In this document: positions 52,678 through 61,415 of the stretch, piece by piece
How the letters are laid out: each line of letters opens with the position of its first letter
Numbering within the stretch: the stretch's first letter is position 1
Assembly: GCF_000199675.1 (NCBI RefSeq)
Contig: NC_014960.1
Location: 1,488,001-1,552,000 of the forward strand
DNA: 64,000 nt
DNA from: Anaerolinea thermophila UNI-1
Lineage (GTDB): Bacteria > Chloroflexota > Anaerolineae > Anaerolineales > Anaerolineaceae
Direction: 5' to 3'
Notes under the pieces: model-generated
The model's input: the letters and a program-made list of their open reading frames with translations, nothing else
Told to the model about the DNA's origin: nothing
Database searches by the model: none
Program-made: the position numbers and the translations under genes

Positions 52678-53489
52678 TTACCAGCCCGGCCAATGAACAG
52701 GTTAAGCGTATTCGCCGTTTGCAGGAGCGCAAGGAAAGGGAGCGTACCGGGCTGTTTTTTCTTGAGGGCATCCGCATTGTTGCAGAAGCGGCGGAGAGAG
52801 GGGAAGCCTTTGAAACCTTGATTGTCTCCCCGGATCGCCTGCAAAGCGACTTTGCCTGGAAACTGGTAGAAAATTTGCGAAGAAATGGAACCCCCATTTT
52901 AGAGGTAAGCTCTCTGGTATTTGAACGGCTTTCTCAGAAAGAAGGTCCCCAAGGCATTGCCGCGGTGGTTCATCAACGCTGGATGCCTCTGGGTGCAGTG
53001 TCGGTTGAAAATGGAAAACCATGGGTGGCACTGGACTCAGTGGCTGATCCAGGAAACTTGGGCACAATCTTACGAACGCTGGATGCCGTAGGTGGCGCTG
53101 GAGTCATTTTGCTGGATCAATCTACAGACCCCTATGATCCCTCGTGTGTACGTGCCAGTATGGGGGCGCTTTTTGATCTTCATCTGGTTCGTACTTCTTT
53201 TGAGCAGTTCCGAGATTGGATAAAAAGGCAAACAGGTGTTGCCCTTATTGGGACATCCGGAGCAGCAAAACAAGACTATCATGACTTCCCTTATCCTTCT
53301 CGATTGGTATTGTTGATGGGAAGTGAGCGATTGGGATTACAACCGTACCATCTTGAACTATGCGATGAGGTGGTGCGAATCCCCATGGTTGGCAGGAGCG
53401 ATTCCTTGAATTTGGCAGTGGCTACAGCCGTGGTGTTGTATGAAATTTTTAACCAGCAGCGTCAGAAATCTTTGGGAGTGATGCCGTGA
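52674..53489 (+). CDS. SpoU/TrmH-family RNA 2'-O-methyltransferase
   Basis: SAM-dependent enzyme that methylates ribose on rRNA or tRNA. The SPOUT motifs are present: LDSVADPGNLGTILRTLDAVG, RLVLLMGSERLGL and RSDSLNLAVATAVVLYEI. The N-terminal segment (residues 1-95) includes an RNA-binding substrate domain with the pattern of RlmB-type enzymes. It is inserted between ruvC and ruvA with 4-base overlaps on both sides. The target position is unknown. Confidence 0.92.
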   Translation: MITSPANEQVKRIRRLQERKERERTGLFFLEGIRIVAEAAERGEAFETLIVSPDRLQSDFAWKLVENLRRNGTPILEVSSLVFERLSQKEGPQGIAAVVHQRWMPLGAVSVENGKPWVALDSVADPGNLGTILRTLDAVGGAGVILLDQSTDPYDPSCVRASMGALFDLHLVRTSFEQFRDWIKRQTGVALIGTSGAAKQDYHDFPYPSRLVLLMGSERLGLQPYHLELCDEVVRIPMVGRSDSLNLAVATAVVLYEIFNQQRQKSLGVMP

Positions 53490-54061
53490 TTGCGTACGTA
53501 GAAGGCAAAGTTCTGGAATTGGGGGAAACCTATCTGGTCATTCAGGTAGGCGCGGTGGGTTTACAGGTATTTGTTCCTTCGACATTGAGAGCCAAAGCGA
53601 GAGCCGGTGAAACCCTGGTTTTGTTTACTTACCTGGTGGTACGGGAAGATTTGATGGCATTGTATGGGTTTGAAACACCTCTGGAAAGAGAATTTTTTGG
53701 CTTGCTATTAGGGGTGAACGGCATTGGACCTCGACTGGCAATCAGCATTCTTTCGGTCCTTTCCGTTGATGCCATTCGCCGCGCTATTCTTAGCGAACAA
53801 CCTGAAGTGTTGAGCCGGGTACCCGGTGTGGGTAGAAAAAATGCCCAGAAAATTATCTTGTCTCTGCAAGGAAAAGTCACGGCAGAGGGCCTGGAAGGTG
53901 TTCGTCCGATGGCGGAAGTAGATCAGGAGGTATTGGAAGCGTTGACCTCACTGGGGTACAGTGTGGTGGAGGCTCAAACGGCAGTGCAATCCATCCCCAA
54001 AGATGCCCCTATGGATTTGGAAGAGCGCTTGAAATTAGCCTTACGTTATTTTTCCACATAA
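53486..54061 (+). CDS. ruvA: Holliday junction helicase subunit RuvA
   Basis: DNA-binding subunit of the RuvAB branch-migration motor. The N-terminal OB domain starts IAYVEGKVLELGE, and the two helix-hairpin-helix motifs are NGIGPRLAIS and PGVGRKNAQKIIL. A C-terminal domain III ends RLKLALRYFST. It uses a GTG start that overlaps the methyltransferase stop as GTGA. Length 191, normal. Confidence 0.95.
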   Translation: MIAYVEGKVLELGETYLVIQVGAVGLQVFVPSTLRAKARAGETLVLFTYLVVREDLMALYGFETPLEREFFGLLLGVNGIGPRLAISILSVLSVDAIRRAILSEQPEVLSRVPGVGRKNAQKIILSLQGKVTAEGLEGVRPMAEVDQEVLEALTSLGYSVVEAQTAVQSIPKDAPMDLEERLKLALRYFST

Positions 54062-54156
54062 AGGTTGTTTGCCAAATGCTTGAACTGGACATTTGATGAC
54101 CTTTCAGGTAAGATTATTCCATCCTTGAAATAAAGATTTGAGGTGTTGGAGGCTCC

Positions 54157-55824
54157 ATGACCGATTTGATTAAGCAACTGACGATTGACCTGCAATCTAA
54201 GATTGAGACGTTTAAACCGGAAGTAGAAGTTCGTGATATCGGGACGGTCATTGAAGCAGGTGATGGAATAGCTCGAGCGCGTGGTCTTGCTTCTGTGCGT
54301 TCCCAGGAATTGGTGGAATTTTCAAATGGGGTCATGGGGATTGCCTTCAATCTGGAGCATGATTCGGTAGGAATCATCATTTTAGGGGACTATCGTTCCA
54401 TCAAAGAGGGCATGACTGTTTACAGTACCGGGCGAATTGCCTCAGTGCCGGTAGGAAATGGCTTGATTGGTCGGGTGGTGAATGCTCTGGGCGAGCCTAT
54501 TGATGGCAAAGGGCCCTTGCAATTCAGTGGGTATCGCCCCATTGAACGTATTGCGCCTGGGGTGATTGCCCGCCAGGATGTGGATACCCCTGTTCAGACA
54601 GGAATCAAAGCGATTGATGCCATGATTCCCATTGGACGTGGGCAACGAGAGTTAATTATTGGCGATCGTCAAACGGGGAAGACGGCTATTGCGATTGATA
54701 CGATTATCAATCAGAAAGGCAAAGACCTGATTTGTATTTATGTGGCGATTGGGCAAAAGAAAGCCGCTATTGCCCGCTTGATTGCTACATTGGAACGATA
54801 TGGTGCTATGGAACACACGGTGGTGGTGGTAGCCTCAGCGGATGAGCCAGCCGCCATGCAGTACATCGCCCCTTATGCAGGTTGTGCGATTGGCGAAGAA
54901 TTTATGGAAAGTGGGAAGGATGCCCTGATCGTTTATGACGACCTTTCCAAGCACGCCTGGGCTTACCGTCAGGTTTCCTTGCTCTTACGCCGTCCCCCAG
55001 GTCGCGAAGCCTATCCCGGAGATGTGTTCTATCTCCATTCCCGTTTGCTCGAACGTGCCTGTCGCCTGGCTACGGAATATGTGATTGTACCGGCGGCTTT
55101 TGAAGGAAATGAAGCCCAAGCCTCGGATGCTGTTGATGGCAAAGTATATGGAGGCCCTCTCTCCCGTCACGATGCTGAAAACGCCATCAAGCAAATGGAA
55201 ACCCCCGAAGCCTATAAGATTGTCAAACGCGCGGGGAGCGGTGGCTCCCTGACAGCCCTGCCTATTATTGAAACTTTGCTCGGCGATGTTTCGGCTTATG
55301 TTCCTACAAACGTCATCTCTATCACCGATGGGCAGATTTACCTGGAAAACGATTTGTTCAATGCCGGCATTCGCCCCGCAATTAACGTAGGTATTTCGGT
55401 TTCCCGGGTGGGTGGTTCGGCGCAAACGCGTGCCATTCGCCAGGTGGCAGGTCGTCTGCGTCTGGATATGGCGGCTTTCCGGGCACTGGCAGCGTTTGCA
55501 CAATTGGGCTCCAGTTTGGATAAAGCCACGCAAAACCAGTTGAATCGTGGTCAGCATTTGCAGGAAATCCTCAAACAACCCCAGTATGAACCCGTTTCTC
55601 TGGAGCATCAGGTGATTGTCCTCTATGCGGGTACGAATGGCTATGCCGATCAGGTGCCACTGGATCGGATGCGTGCCTGGGAACAGGATTTGTTGCGCTT
55701 TATGGATACTGGTTACCCGGAAATTGGGCGAAAGATTGCAGAAGAAAAACGCATCAGTGAAGAAACCGAAAGGCAGTTGAAAGAGGCTCTGGAAGCCTTT
55801 ACCCGTTCCTGGGTGAACGCCTGA
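54157..55824 (+). CDS. atpA: ATP synthase F1 alpha subunit with an internal insertion
   Basis: The non-catalytic nucleotide-binding subunit of F-type ATP synthase. The P-loop GDRQTGKTAI is near residue 170, and GGSLTALPIIET and SVSRVGGSAQTRAIRQ follow. Most alpha subunits have about 505 residues; this has 555. The extra length is mostly an insertion of about 50 residues (roughly 305-360), between LHSRLLERACRL and SGGSLTALP. Both flanks are standard. A GGAGG site precedes the ATG. First gene of atpA-G-D-C; no atpB, E, F or H lies upstream. Confidence 0.95.
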   Translation: MTDLIKQLTIDLQSKIETFKPEVEVRDIGTVIEAGDGIARARGLASVRSQELVEFSNGVMGIAFNLEHDSVGIIILGDYRSIKEGMTVYSTGRIASVPVGNGLIGRVVNALGEPIDGKGPLQFSGYRPIERIAPGVIARQDVDTPVQTGIKAIDAMIPIGRGQRELIIGDRQTGKTAIAIDTIINQKGKDLICIYVAIGQKKAAIARLIATLERYGAMEHTVVVVASADEPAAMQYIAPYAGCAIGEEFMESGKDALIVYDDLSKHAWAYRQVSLLLRRPPGREAYPGDVFYLHSRLLERACRLATEYVIVPAAFEGNEAQASDAVDGKVYGGPLSRHDAENAIKQMETPEAYKIVKRAGSGGSLTALPIIETLLGDVSAYVPTNVISITDGQIYLENDLFNAGIRPAINVGISVSRVGGSAQTRAIRQVAGRLRLDMAAFRALAAFAQLGSSLDKATQNQLNRGQHLQEILKQPQYEPVSLEHQVIVLYAGTNGYADQVPLDRMRAWEQDLLRFMDTGYPEIGRKIAEEKRISEETERQLKEALEAFTRSWVNA

Positions 55825-55837
55825 AAGGGGTTGAAGC

Positions 55838-56740
55838 ATGGCGTCTACGCGAGAAATGAGACTGCGTATCCGCAGTGTCAAGAATCTTTCTCAAGTCACC
55901 AAGGCTCTGGAAACGGTCAGTGCCAGCCGGGTACGCAAAGCGATCCAGGCAAATAATTCCAGCAAACCCTACGCCGAAAAAGCCTGGAAAGTTCTTGTGC
56001 ATCTGGCGAGACAACCCGGGCATGATGCGCTTCATCCGTTGCTGGCAGACCGTCCTGTAGTTAGGCGCGCGCTGGTTATTCTGGTGACCAGTGATCGAGG
56101 GTTGGCTGGCTCTTACAATGCCAATATTTTTCGTCATACCCTGCATGAATTCAGTCAGAAGCCTTACCCGGTAGATTTTGTGGCTGTAGGCAGAAAGGGA
56201 AGGGATTTACTTCTGCGACGCAGAAAAAATGTAATTGCAGAGTTCAGCGATTTACCTTCTCCGCCTTTGTACAGAGAAGTAGCTCCTATTGCCAGTTTGG
56301 CGATTGAGGACTTCGAGAAACAAAAGTATGATGAGGTGTATATCTGCTATACCCAGTTTATCAATATGATGCGGTATGAGCCGGTAACCCGCAGGTTGCT
56401 TCCCTTGAAAATCCTCTATAAAGATGAAGCCCCCGATATCCATACGCTGGATGCAACTCATCGCACTCATTCGGTTTTCTCTTTTGAACCGGACGAAGGG
56501 GAAGTTCTGAGTAATATTGTGCCTCACTTTACCGGGATTCAAATTTTTCAGGCGATTTTGTCGGCACAAGCCAGTGAGCATGCGGCGCGCATGATTGCCA
56601 TGCGTAACGCTACGGAGAGCGCGCAGGAATTGATTCAATCGCTTCAACTTGAATATAACAAATTGCGTCAAACACTCATTACAAACGAAATGCTGGATAT
56701 TGCTGGTGGGGCAAACGCCCTGGCACAGGAAAAAGAATAA
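55838..56740 (+). CDS. atpG: ATP synthase F1 gamma subunit
   Basis: The rotating central shaft of F1. The N-terminal helix begins STREMRLRIRSVKNLSQVTKALETVSASRVRKA and the C-terminal helix includes AARMIAMRNATESAQELIQSLQLEYNKLRQ, both diagnostic. The middle ITSDRGLAGSYN-like block reads LVTSDRGLAGSYNANIF. Length 300. It lies 13 bases after atpA. Confidence 0.96.
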   Translation: MASTREMRLRIRSVKNLSQVTKALETVSASRVRKAIQANNSSKPYAEKAWKVLVHLARQPGHDALHPLLADRPVVRRALVILVTSDRGLAGSYNANIFRHTLHEFSQKPYPVDFVAVGRKGRDLLLRRRKNVIAEFSDLPSPPLYREVAPIASLAIEDFEKQKYDEVYICYTQFINMMRYEPVTRRLLPLKILYKDEAPDIHTLDATHRTHSVFSFEPDEGEVLSNIVPHFTGIQIFQAILSAQASEHAARMIAMRNATESAQELIQSLQLEYNKLRQTLITNEMLDIAGGANALAQEKE

Positions 56741-56755
56741 TTCGGGAGGTCATGC

Positions 56756-58156
56756 ATGGTTCGTCAGGCAACCGGTCGAGTGGTTCAAATTCAAGGCAGT
56801 GTGGTAGATGTCGAATTTCCGGCGGATGATTTGCCAACCATTTATGAAGCATTGGAAGTTTTGCCCCCTTCCGGGGAGCCTCTGGTTTTAGAGGTGCAAA
56901 AGTACCTTGGGGATAGTTGGGTTCGCACGGTTGCCATGGATACAACCGATGGCTTACAGCGTGGAATTCCAGTCAGACGGACCGGCGCTCCAATTACTGT
57001 TCCAGTAGGTCCATCCACGTTAGGGCGAATCTTTAATGTGATTGGCAAGCCCATCGATGGTAAAGGATCTGTGGAGAGCGACATTTACTACCCGATTCAC
57101 CGTCCGGCTCCTAGATTCGAAGATCAATCTACTCGTGTTGAAGTATTTGAGACAGGCTTAAAGGTGATTGATTTAATTGCCCCGTTTACCAAGGGTGGAA
57201 AAACAGGGATTTTTGGTGGCGCAGGGACTGGAAAAACTGTTATCATCATGGAACTGATTCGTTCCATTGCTACGGTACATAAGGGAAACTCGGTCTTTGC
57301 TGGAGTGGGTGAGCGCACCCGTGAAGGCACCCAGTTATACCGCGAGATGCTCGAGTCGGGTGTTATGAAAGATACCGTGATGGTGTTTGGGCAGATGAAT
57401 GAGCCCAGTGGCGTACGCTTGCGGGTGGCGTTGACGGCTCTGGCAATGGCAGAATATTTCCGGGACCAGGGCAGGGATGTACTGCTGTTTATTGATAACA
57501 TTTTCCGCTTTACCATGTCGGGTTCAGAGGTTTCCGCTTTGCTGGGGCGTATGCCTTCCGCGGTAGGGTATCAACCCACGCTGGCAACCGAGATGGGCGA
57601 ATTGCAGGAACGCATTACATCCACGCATCAGGGCTCGATTACTTCAATGCAGGCAGTGTACGTACCTGCAGATGACTATTCCGACCCGGCGCCAGTAGCA
57701 ACTTTTGCGCACCTGGATGCTACAATTGCCCTGGATCGTGCGATTGTGGAAAAAGGCATTTTCCCTGCGGTGGATCCTCTTGTCTCCACCTCGCGCATTT
57801 TGGACCCGCTAATCGTCGGTGAGGAACATTACCGCACTGCTCGTGAGGTACAACGTGTTCTTCAGCGTTACAAGGATTTGCAGGATATCATTGCAATTCT
57901 TGGGTTTGACGAGTTGAGTGAAGACGATAAATTGATCGTCTCGCGAGCCCGTAAAATTGAACGATTCTTCAGTCAACCCATGTTTGTGGCGGAACAGTTT
58001 ACCGGGCGCCCGGGTGTTTATGTTCCGCTCCGTGAAACCGTGCGAGGTTTCCGTGAAATTCTCGATGGTAAACACGACGATTTACCCGAACAGGCTTTTT
58101 ACATGGTGGGGACCATTGATGATGCAGTGGCTCGCGCTCGGGAATTGCAGGGTTAG
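56756..58156 (+). CDS. atpD: ATP synthase F1 beta subunit
   Basis: The catalytic subunit. The P-loop is FGGAGTGKTVIIMELIR near residue 154, then GERTREGTQLY with the catalytic Glu, DVLLFIDNIFRFT, and VYVPADDYSDPAPV. Length 466, normal. It lies 15 bases after atpG with a GGGAGG-type site and continues into atpC. All catalytic residues appear intact, so it should make ATP or hydrolyse it. Confidence 0.97.
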   Translation: MVRQATGRVVQIQGSVVDVEFPADDLPTIYEALEVLPPSGEPLVLEVQKYLGDSWVRTVAMDTTDGLQRGIPVRRTGAPITVPVGPSTLGRIFNVIGKPIDGKGSVESDIYYPIHRPAPRFEDQSTRVEVFETGLKVIDLIAPFTKGGKTGIFGGAGTGKTVIIMELIRSIATVHKGNSVFAGVGERTREGTQLYREMLESGVMKDTVMVFGQMNEPSGVRLRVALTALAMAEYFRDQGRDVLLFIDNIFRFTMSGSEVSALLGRMPSAVGYQPTLATEMGELQERITSTHQGSITSMQAVYVPADDYSDPAPVATFAHLDATIALDRAIVEKGIFPAVDPLVSTSRILDPLIVGEEHYRTAREVQRVLQRYKDLQDIIAILGFDELSEDDKLIVSRARKIERFFSQPMFVAEQFTGRPGVYVPLRETVRGFREILDGKHDDLPEQAFYMVGTIDDAVARARELQG

Positions 58157-58165
58157 GAGATAGAT

Positions 58166-58582
58166 ATGCCAATCCGCTGTGAAATTGTTTCGCAGGATCG
58201 GGTTGTCTTTGCAGAAGACGTGGATATGGTGATTCTTCCGGGAGGGGGTGGACAAATGGGGGTGTTACCGAACCACTCTCCCGTACTAACCACCTTGCAA
58301 TATGGCATCATCCATGTGAAAAAGCAAGGGGAAGAGTATTATTTTACTGTGGCGGGGGGCTTTGCCGAGGTACAGCCTGATCAGGTAACCGTTCTGGCGG
58401 ATGCCGCCGAAAATGTTGAAGAAATCAATCTTCAGCGAGCCGAAGAGGCGCGGCGCAGGGCAGAGAATTTGCTCAAACAGGGCATACCGGAAGATACCGA
58501 CGAATATCTTAACATCCAGGCTGCGTTGCGCCGTTCTAATCTGCGTATTGAAGCGGTCAAAAGATACCGGCGTCATCACTAA
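58166..58582 (+). CDS. atpC: ATP synthase F1 epsilon subunit
   Basis: A 138-residue epsilon subunit that couples and inhibits F1. The N-terminal beta-sandwich has MPIRCEIVSQDRVVFAEDVDMV and GQMGVLPNHSPVLTTL, the C-terminal helices hold LQRAEEARRRAENLL. It lies 9 bases after atpD. It closes the atpAGDC group; an MreB-like gene follows 24 bases later. Confidence 0.93.
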   Translation: MPIRCEIVSQDRVVFAEDVDMVILPGGGGQMGVLPNHSPVLTTLQYGIIHVKKQGEEYYFTVAGGFAEVQPDQVTVLADAAENVEEINLQRAEEARRRAENLLKQGIPEDTDEYLNIQAALRRSNLRIEAVKRYRRHH

Positions 58583-58606
58583 ACATCTACGATTCAGGGG
58601 AGTGCC

Positions 58607-59611
58607 ATGGCATTATTCACGCGTGAATTGGGCATTGATTTGGGAACAACGAACACCATCATTGTCGAAGGCAACCAGATTCTGATTAATGAACCCACGG
58701 TAGTGGCAGTAGTGGTGGCTGAACAAAAGATGGTGGAGTCAGGTAGAGCGGCGCGTGATATGTACGGCCGAGTCTCTGATGCTATTGAAGTGGTTTGGCC
58801 TCTTCAACACGGTGTCATTGCAGAATACGAAAAAACCGAAAATTTCCTGAAGTTTCTGGTTCGTAAAGTCTCAGGCCCTATGCAATTGTTCCCTCCGCGG
58901 ATTATGCTCACTGTCCCCTATGGGGTCACCAGTGTGGAAAGCCGCGCTGTTCATGAAGCGGGGCTTGGGGCCGGCAGAGAGGTATTCCTAATTCCACAAC
59001 CCATTGCCGCGGCTTTGGGGGTGGATTTACCCATCGGTACACCTTCGGGAAACATGGTTCTTTCAATTGGTGGTGGGACTGTGCAGGCTGCCGTGCTGGC
59101 AATGTATGATATTGTTCGGGCTGAAACGCTTCGTACGGGCGGTATTCGGATGGATGAAGCCATTATCTCGTACGTGCGTAAAAAATATGGCGTGATTATT
59201 GGTCAGCCTACCGCTGAACAGTTGAAAATCCGACTTGGGGCAGCCATTCCCCAAGATCAACAGCAAACCATGGAAGTCCAGGGGCAGGATCAGGTCAGTG
59301 GGCTTCCCAAACCCGTGTCCTTAACCAGCGAGGATATTATTGAAGCCCTGCAGGAACCTTTGCAGGAAGTAGTTGCTTGTGCGAAACGGGTTTTGGAAAA
59401 AACTCCTCCCGAATTGATTGCCGACATTATTGATCGGGGTGTCGCTCTTTGTGGAGGAGGCGCTCTTCTCAAAGGAATTGACAGGTACTTAACCAAAGCC
59501 CTGGGAATTCCCGCTTACTTGGTGGACAATCCTACCACTTGCACTGCCGAGGGAGCTGCTCGGGCGTTTTCCATGCGGGAAGCGCTTTCGCGTAGCCTTT
59601 TACCGACTTAA
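58607..59611 (+). CDS. MreB-family actin-like protein with altered phosphate motif
   Basis: A bacterial actin homologue involved in cell shape in typical cases. The first phosphate motif is ELGIDLGTTNT, and the connector motifs GALLKGIDRYL and CGGG follow. Where most MreB proteins have DIGGGT, this has LSIGGGT, losing the Asp of phosphate motif 2. The 334-residue length fits MreB. Such paralogues may not hydrolyse ATP. It follows atpC by 24 bases, so it is in the same transcript, which is unusual, and is ended by a terminator. Confidence 0.82.
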   Translation: MALFTRELGIDLGTTNTIIVEGNQILINEPTVVAVVVAEQKMVESGRAARDMYGRVSDAIEVVWPLQHGVIAEYEKTENFLKFLVRKVSGPMQLFPPRIMLTVPYGVTSVESRAVHEAGLGAGREVFLIPQPIAAALGVDLPIGTPSGNMVLSIGGGTVQAAVLAMYDIVRAETLRTGGIRMDEAIISYVRKKYGVIIGQPTAEQLKIRLGAAIPQDQQQTMEVQGQDQVSGLPKPVSLTSEDIIEALQEPLQEVVACAKRVLEKTPPELIADIIDRGVALCGGGALLKGIDRYLTKALGIPAYLVDNPTTCTAEGAARAFSMREALSRSLLPT

Positions 59612-59637
59612 TGAACTGAAAAAAATTAAAAACGAGA

Positions 59638-59665
59638 CAGGACTGGCTTATCGTTGCCAGTCCTG
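59638..59665. terminator. bidirectional terminator between the mreB-like gene and rex
   Basis: CAGGACTGGC and GCCAGTCCTG form a perfect 10-bp stem with an 8-base loop. On the minus strand a T-rich stretch follows, so it serves rex as well as the ATP operon. Confidence 0.8.
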
Positions 59666-59671
59666 AATTGC

Positions 59672-60292
59672 TTAATCCAGGTAATAAGTCATTCGTTGTA
59701 AATGGATGATGGGATCTACATATTGAACATGCACATCTTCTGGCACAGATAAGGTGATGGGAGCATAGTTTAAGATGGCTTTTATCCCTGCCTGAATCAG
59801 TTGGTTGGTAACGCTCTGGGCGACCTGCGCCGGCACGGTTAGCATAGCAATTTTGATGTGATGAGATTGGATGGTTTCGATCATGGTTGAGGTATGCAAT
59901 ACAGGAATTTGATGAATGACCTGCCCCACTTTTTGTGGATCGGAGTCAAAGATTAACGCTACCCGAAAGCCATGCTCGGTGAAGCCCTGGTAATTGGCAA
60001 TGGCTTTTCCTAAATTACCCGCACCGATTAGCGCCATATCCCAAATACGGTCTACTTTGAGAATTTGTTTTAATTGGGTGACAAGAAAAGGAACAGAGTA
60101 GCCCTTACCCTGTTTGCCAAACTCTCCATATTGGGAGAGGTCTTTTCGAATTTGAGCCGCAGAAATACCGATTTGTTCCCCCAATTCTTTTGAGGAAGTC
60201 ACGGCGTAACCTTGTTCAAGCATATGTTCAAGTGCCTGCAGATACCGGGGCAAGCGACCAATCACAATGTCGGGAATGGGTTTGTCGTTCAT
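59672..60292 (-). CDS. rex: redox-sensing transcriptional repressor Rex
   Basis: A repressor that reads the NADH/NAD ratio and controls fermentation and respiration genes. The N-terminal winged helix has SSKELGEQIGISAAQIRKDLSQYGEFGKQGKGY, and the NAD fold has ALIGAGNLGKAIANYQGF. The start at 60292 has AGAGG upstream. A Rex-type operator lies 50 bases upstream, so it probably represses itself. It is divergent from the metallopeptidase terminator hairpin side. Confidence 0.96.
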   Translation of the reverse strand: MNDKPIPDIVIGRLPRYLQALEHMLEQGYAVTSSKELGEQIGISAAQIRKDLSQYGEFGKQGKGYSVPFLVTQLKQILKVDRIWDMALIGAGNLGKAIANYQGFTEHGFRVALIFDSDPQKVGQVIHQIPVLHTSTMIETIQSHHIKIAMLTVPAQVAQSVTNQLIQAGIKAILNYAPITLSVPEDVHVQYVDPIIHLQRMTYYLD

Positions 60293-60341
60293 GCACACCT
60301 CTGCAAATAATTTGTATTTATTTTACCCTAATTAGCAGAGG

Positions 60342-60359
60342 TTGTGTTTATTTTCACAT
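60342..60359. promoter_or_regulatory. Rex box upstream of rex
   Basis: TTGTGTTTATTTTCACAT fits the Rex operator pattern TTGTGAAnnnnTTCACAA, with the key TTGTG and CACA halves spaced correctly. It lies 50 bases before the rex start, the usual autoregulatory place. Confidence 0.75.
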
Positions 60360-60375
60360 CTTGCTTAAAGTCAAA

Positions 60376-60405
60376 CACAGGTTGTCGGGGAACCGGCAAC
60401 CTGTG
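60376..60405. terminator. stem-loop with a GGAA tetraloop
   Basis: A 13-bp stem with one GU pair (60376-60388 with 60393-60405) closes a GGAA loop. It lies 29 bases past the metallopeptidase stop codon. The T tract is poor, so it may be a weak terminator. Confidence 0.6.
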
Positions 60406-60433
60406 CTGGATGGCTAATAAACGGGGATCTCTC

Positions 60434-61132
60434 TTATTCTCTCTGGCGTCCAGAGAGCAGGAAGATGTAATATAACACCGTAGAAATGGCTTGGACTGCT
60501 GCGGCTACGTAAGTAAGGGCGGCGGCATCTAATACTTTGTTCACTCCTTCCATTTCCCCATAGTAGACCAGCCCGCCATCGGCTAAGACAGTCTTGGCTC
60601 TGCGGCTGGCATCAAACTCAACGGGCAGGGTAATCAATGCAAATACTGCAGTCGCTGCGAACAACCCCAGTCCAATCCATGCTACTGTGTTTCCCATCAG
60701 GAAAAAACCCAGCATGAAGATAATTGGGCCAAGCCATGAGCCAATTTGCACTGCTGGGACAATGGCGGAACGGATTTGCAAAGGAAAGTATCCTTCGTGG
60801 TGTTGAATGGCATGTCCGGCTTCATGAGCGGCAATACCTGCGGCAGCGATGCTGTTGCTATGGTATACCTCTGGGCTGAGACGAAGAACGCGTGCCACAG
60901 GATCATAGTGATCGCTTAAAAAACCGTTCACGGCTTCTACCTGAACATTGGTCAATCCGTTCATATTCAGAATACGTCGAGCAACTTCTGCACCGGTCAT
61001 GCCTGAAGCATTGCGTTTTCGGGAATAGGTATTGAAAGCCGATTGGACTTTAAATTGTGCCCAAAATCCTAACAATAAAGCGGGTAAACTGAAGAGCAGG
61101 TAAAGGAGATACCCACCACCATACGCTCCCAT
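60434..61132 (-). CDS. YugP-type membrane zinc metallopeptidase
   Basis: A 232-residue membrane protein with several hydrophobic segments and the zinc motif AAHEAGHAIQHHEGYFPLQ near residue 103. A second block PVEFDASRRAKTVL is family-typical. It matches the YugP/DUF neutral metallopeptidase family, whose substrates are largely unknown. It reads as a single-gene unit, ending 29 bases before a hairpin. Confidence 0.88.
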   Translation of the reverse strand: MGAYGGGYLLYLLFSLPALLLGFWAQFKVQSAFNTYSRKRNASGMTGAEVARRILNMNGLTNVQVEAVNGFLSDHYDPVARVLRLSPEVYHSNSIAAAGIAAHEAGHAIQHHEGYFPLQIRSAIVPAVQIGSWLGPIIFMLGFFLMGNTVAWIGLGLFAATAVFALITLPVEFDASRRAKTVLADGGLVYYGEMEGVNKVLDAAALTYVAAAVQAISTVLYYIFLLSGRQRE

Positions 61133-61255
61133 ACAATAACCTCCATTTTTCGAGACATGCTTTTGTCTTGAAAGATAGAATACCAGAACTTTATAAGAAG
61201 GGGATTAGAACGATATCAAGAAAGTGTAAAAGTTACCGAAGATTTAAAAAACAGG

Positions 61256-61327
61256 CGCGCCTGCCGAGACTCGAACTCGGGCTTCCACCTCCGGAGGGTG
61301 ACGTGATATCCACTTCACTACAGGCGC
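61256..61327 (-). tRNA. tRNA-Arg (CCG)
   Basis: A 72-base cloverleaf on the minus strand: acceptor GCGCCTG with CAGGCGC, D-arm GTGAAGTGGATATCAC, anticodon loop CTCCGGA with anticodon CCG, and T-arm CCGAG-TTCGAGT-CTCGG. No CCA is encoded. The flanking gaps (61133-61255 and 61328-61415) hold no gene. Confidence 0.95.
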
Positions 61328-61415
61328 TGACGCCCCAAATTATACACTGCCTTCTTAAGACTGGCAAGTTTATCCCTTTTTATCTTCGTTCTTAATTGGG
61401 ATACCCAGCAGGGAA

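Noticed and set aside
54985..55881. Long minus-strand ORF opposite atpA
   Set aside because: It lies fully on the non-coding strand of a highly conserved gene and shows no family motif or ribosome site.
61253..61262. Palindrome AGGCGCGCCT as a regulatory site
   Set aside because: It overlaps the 3' acceptor end of tRNA-Arg and is explained by that stem.
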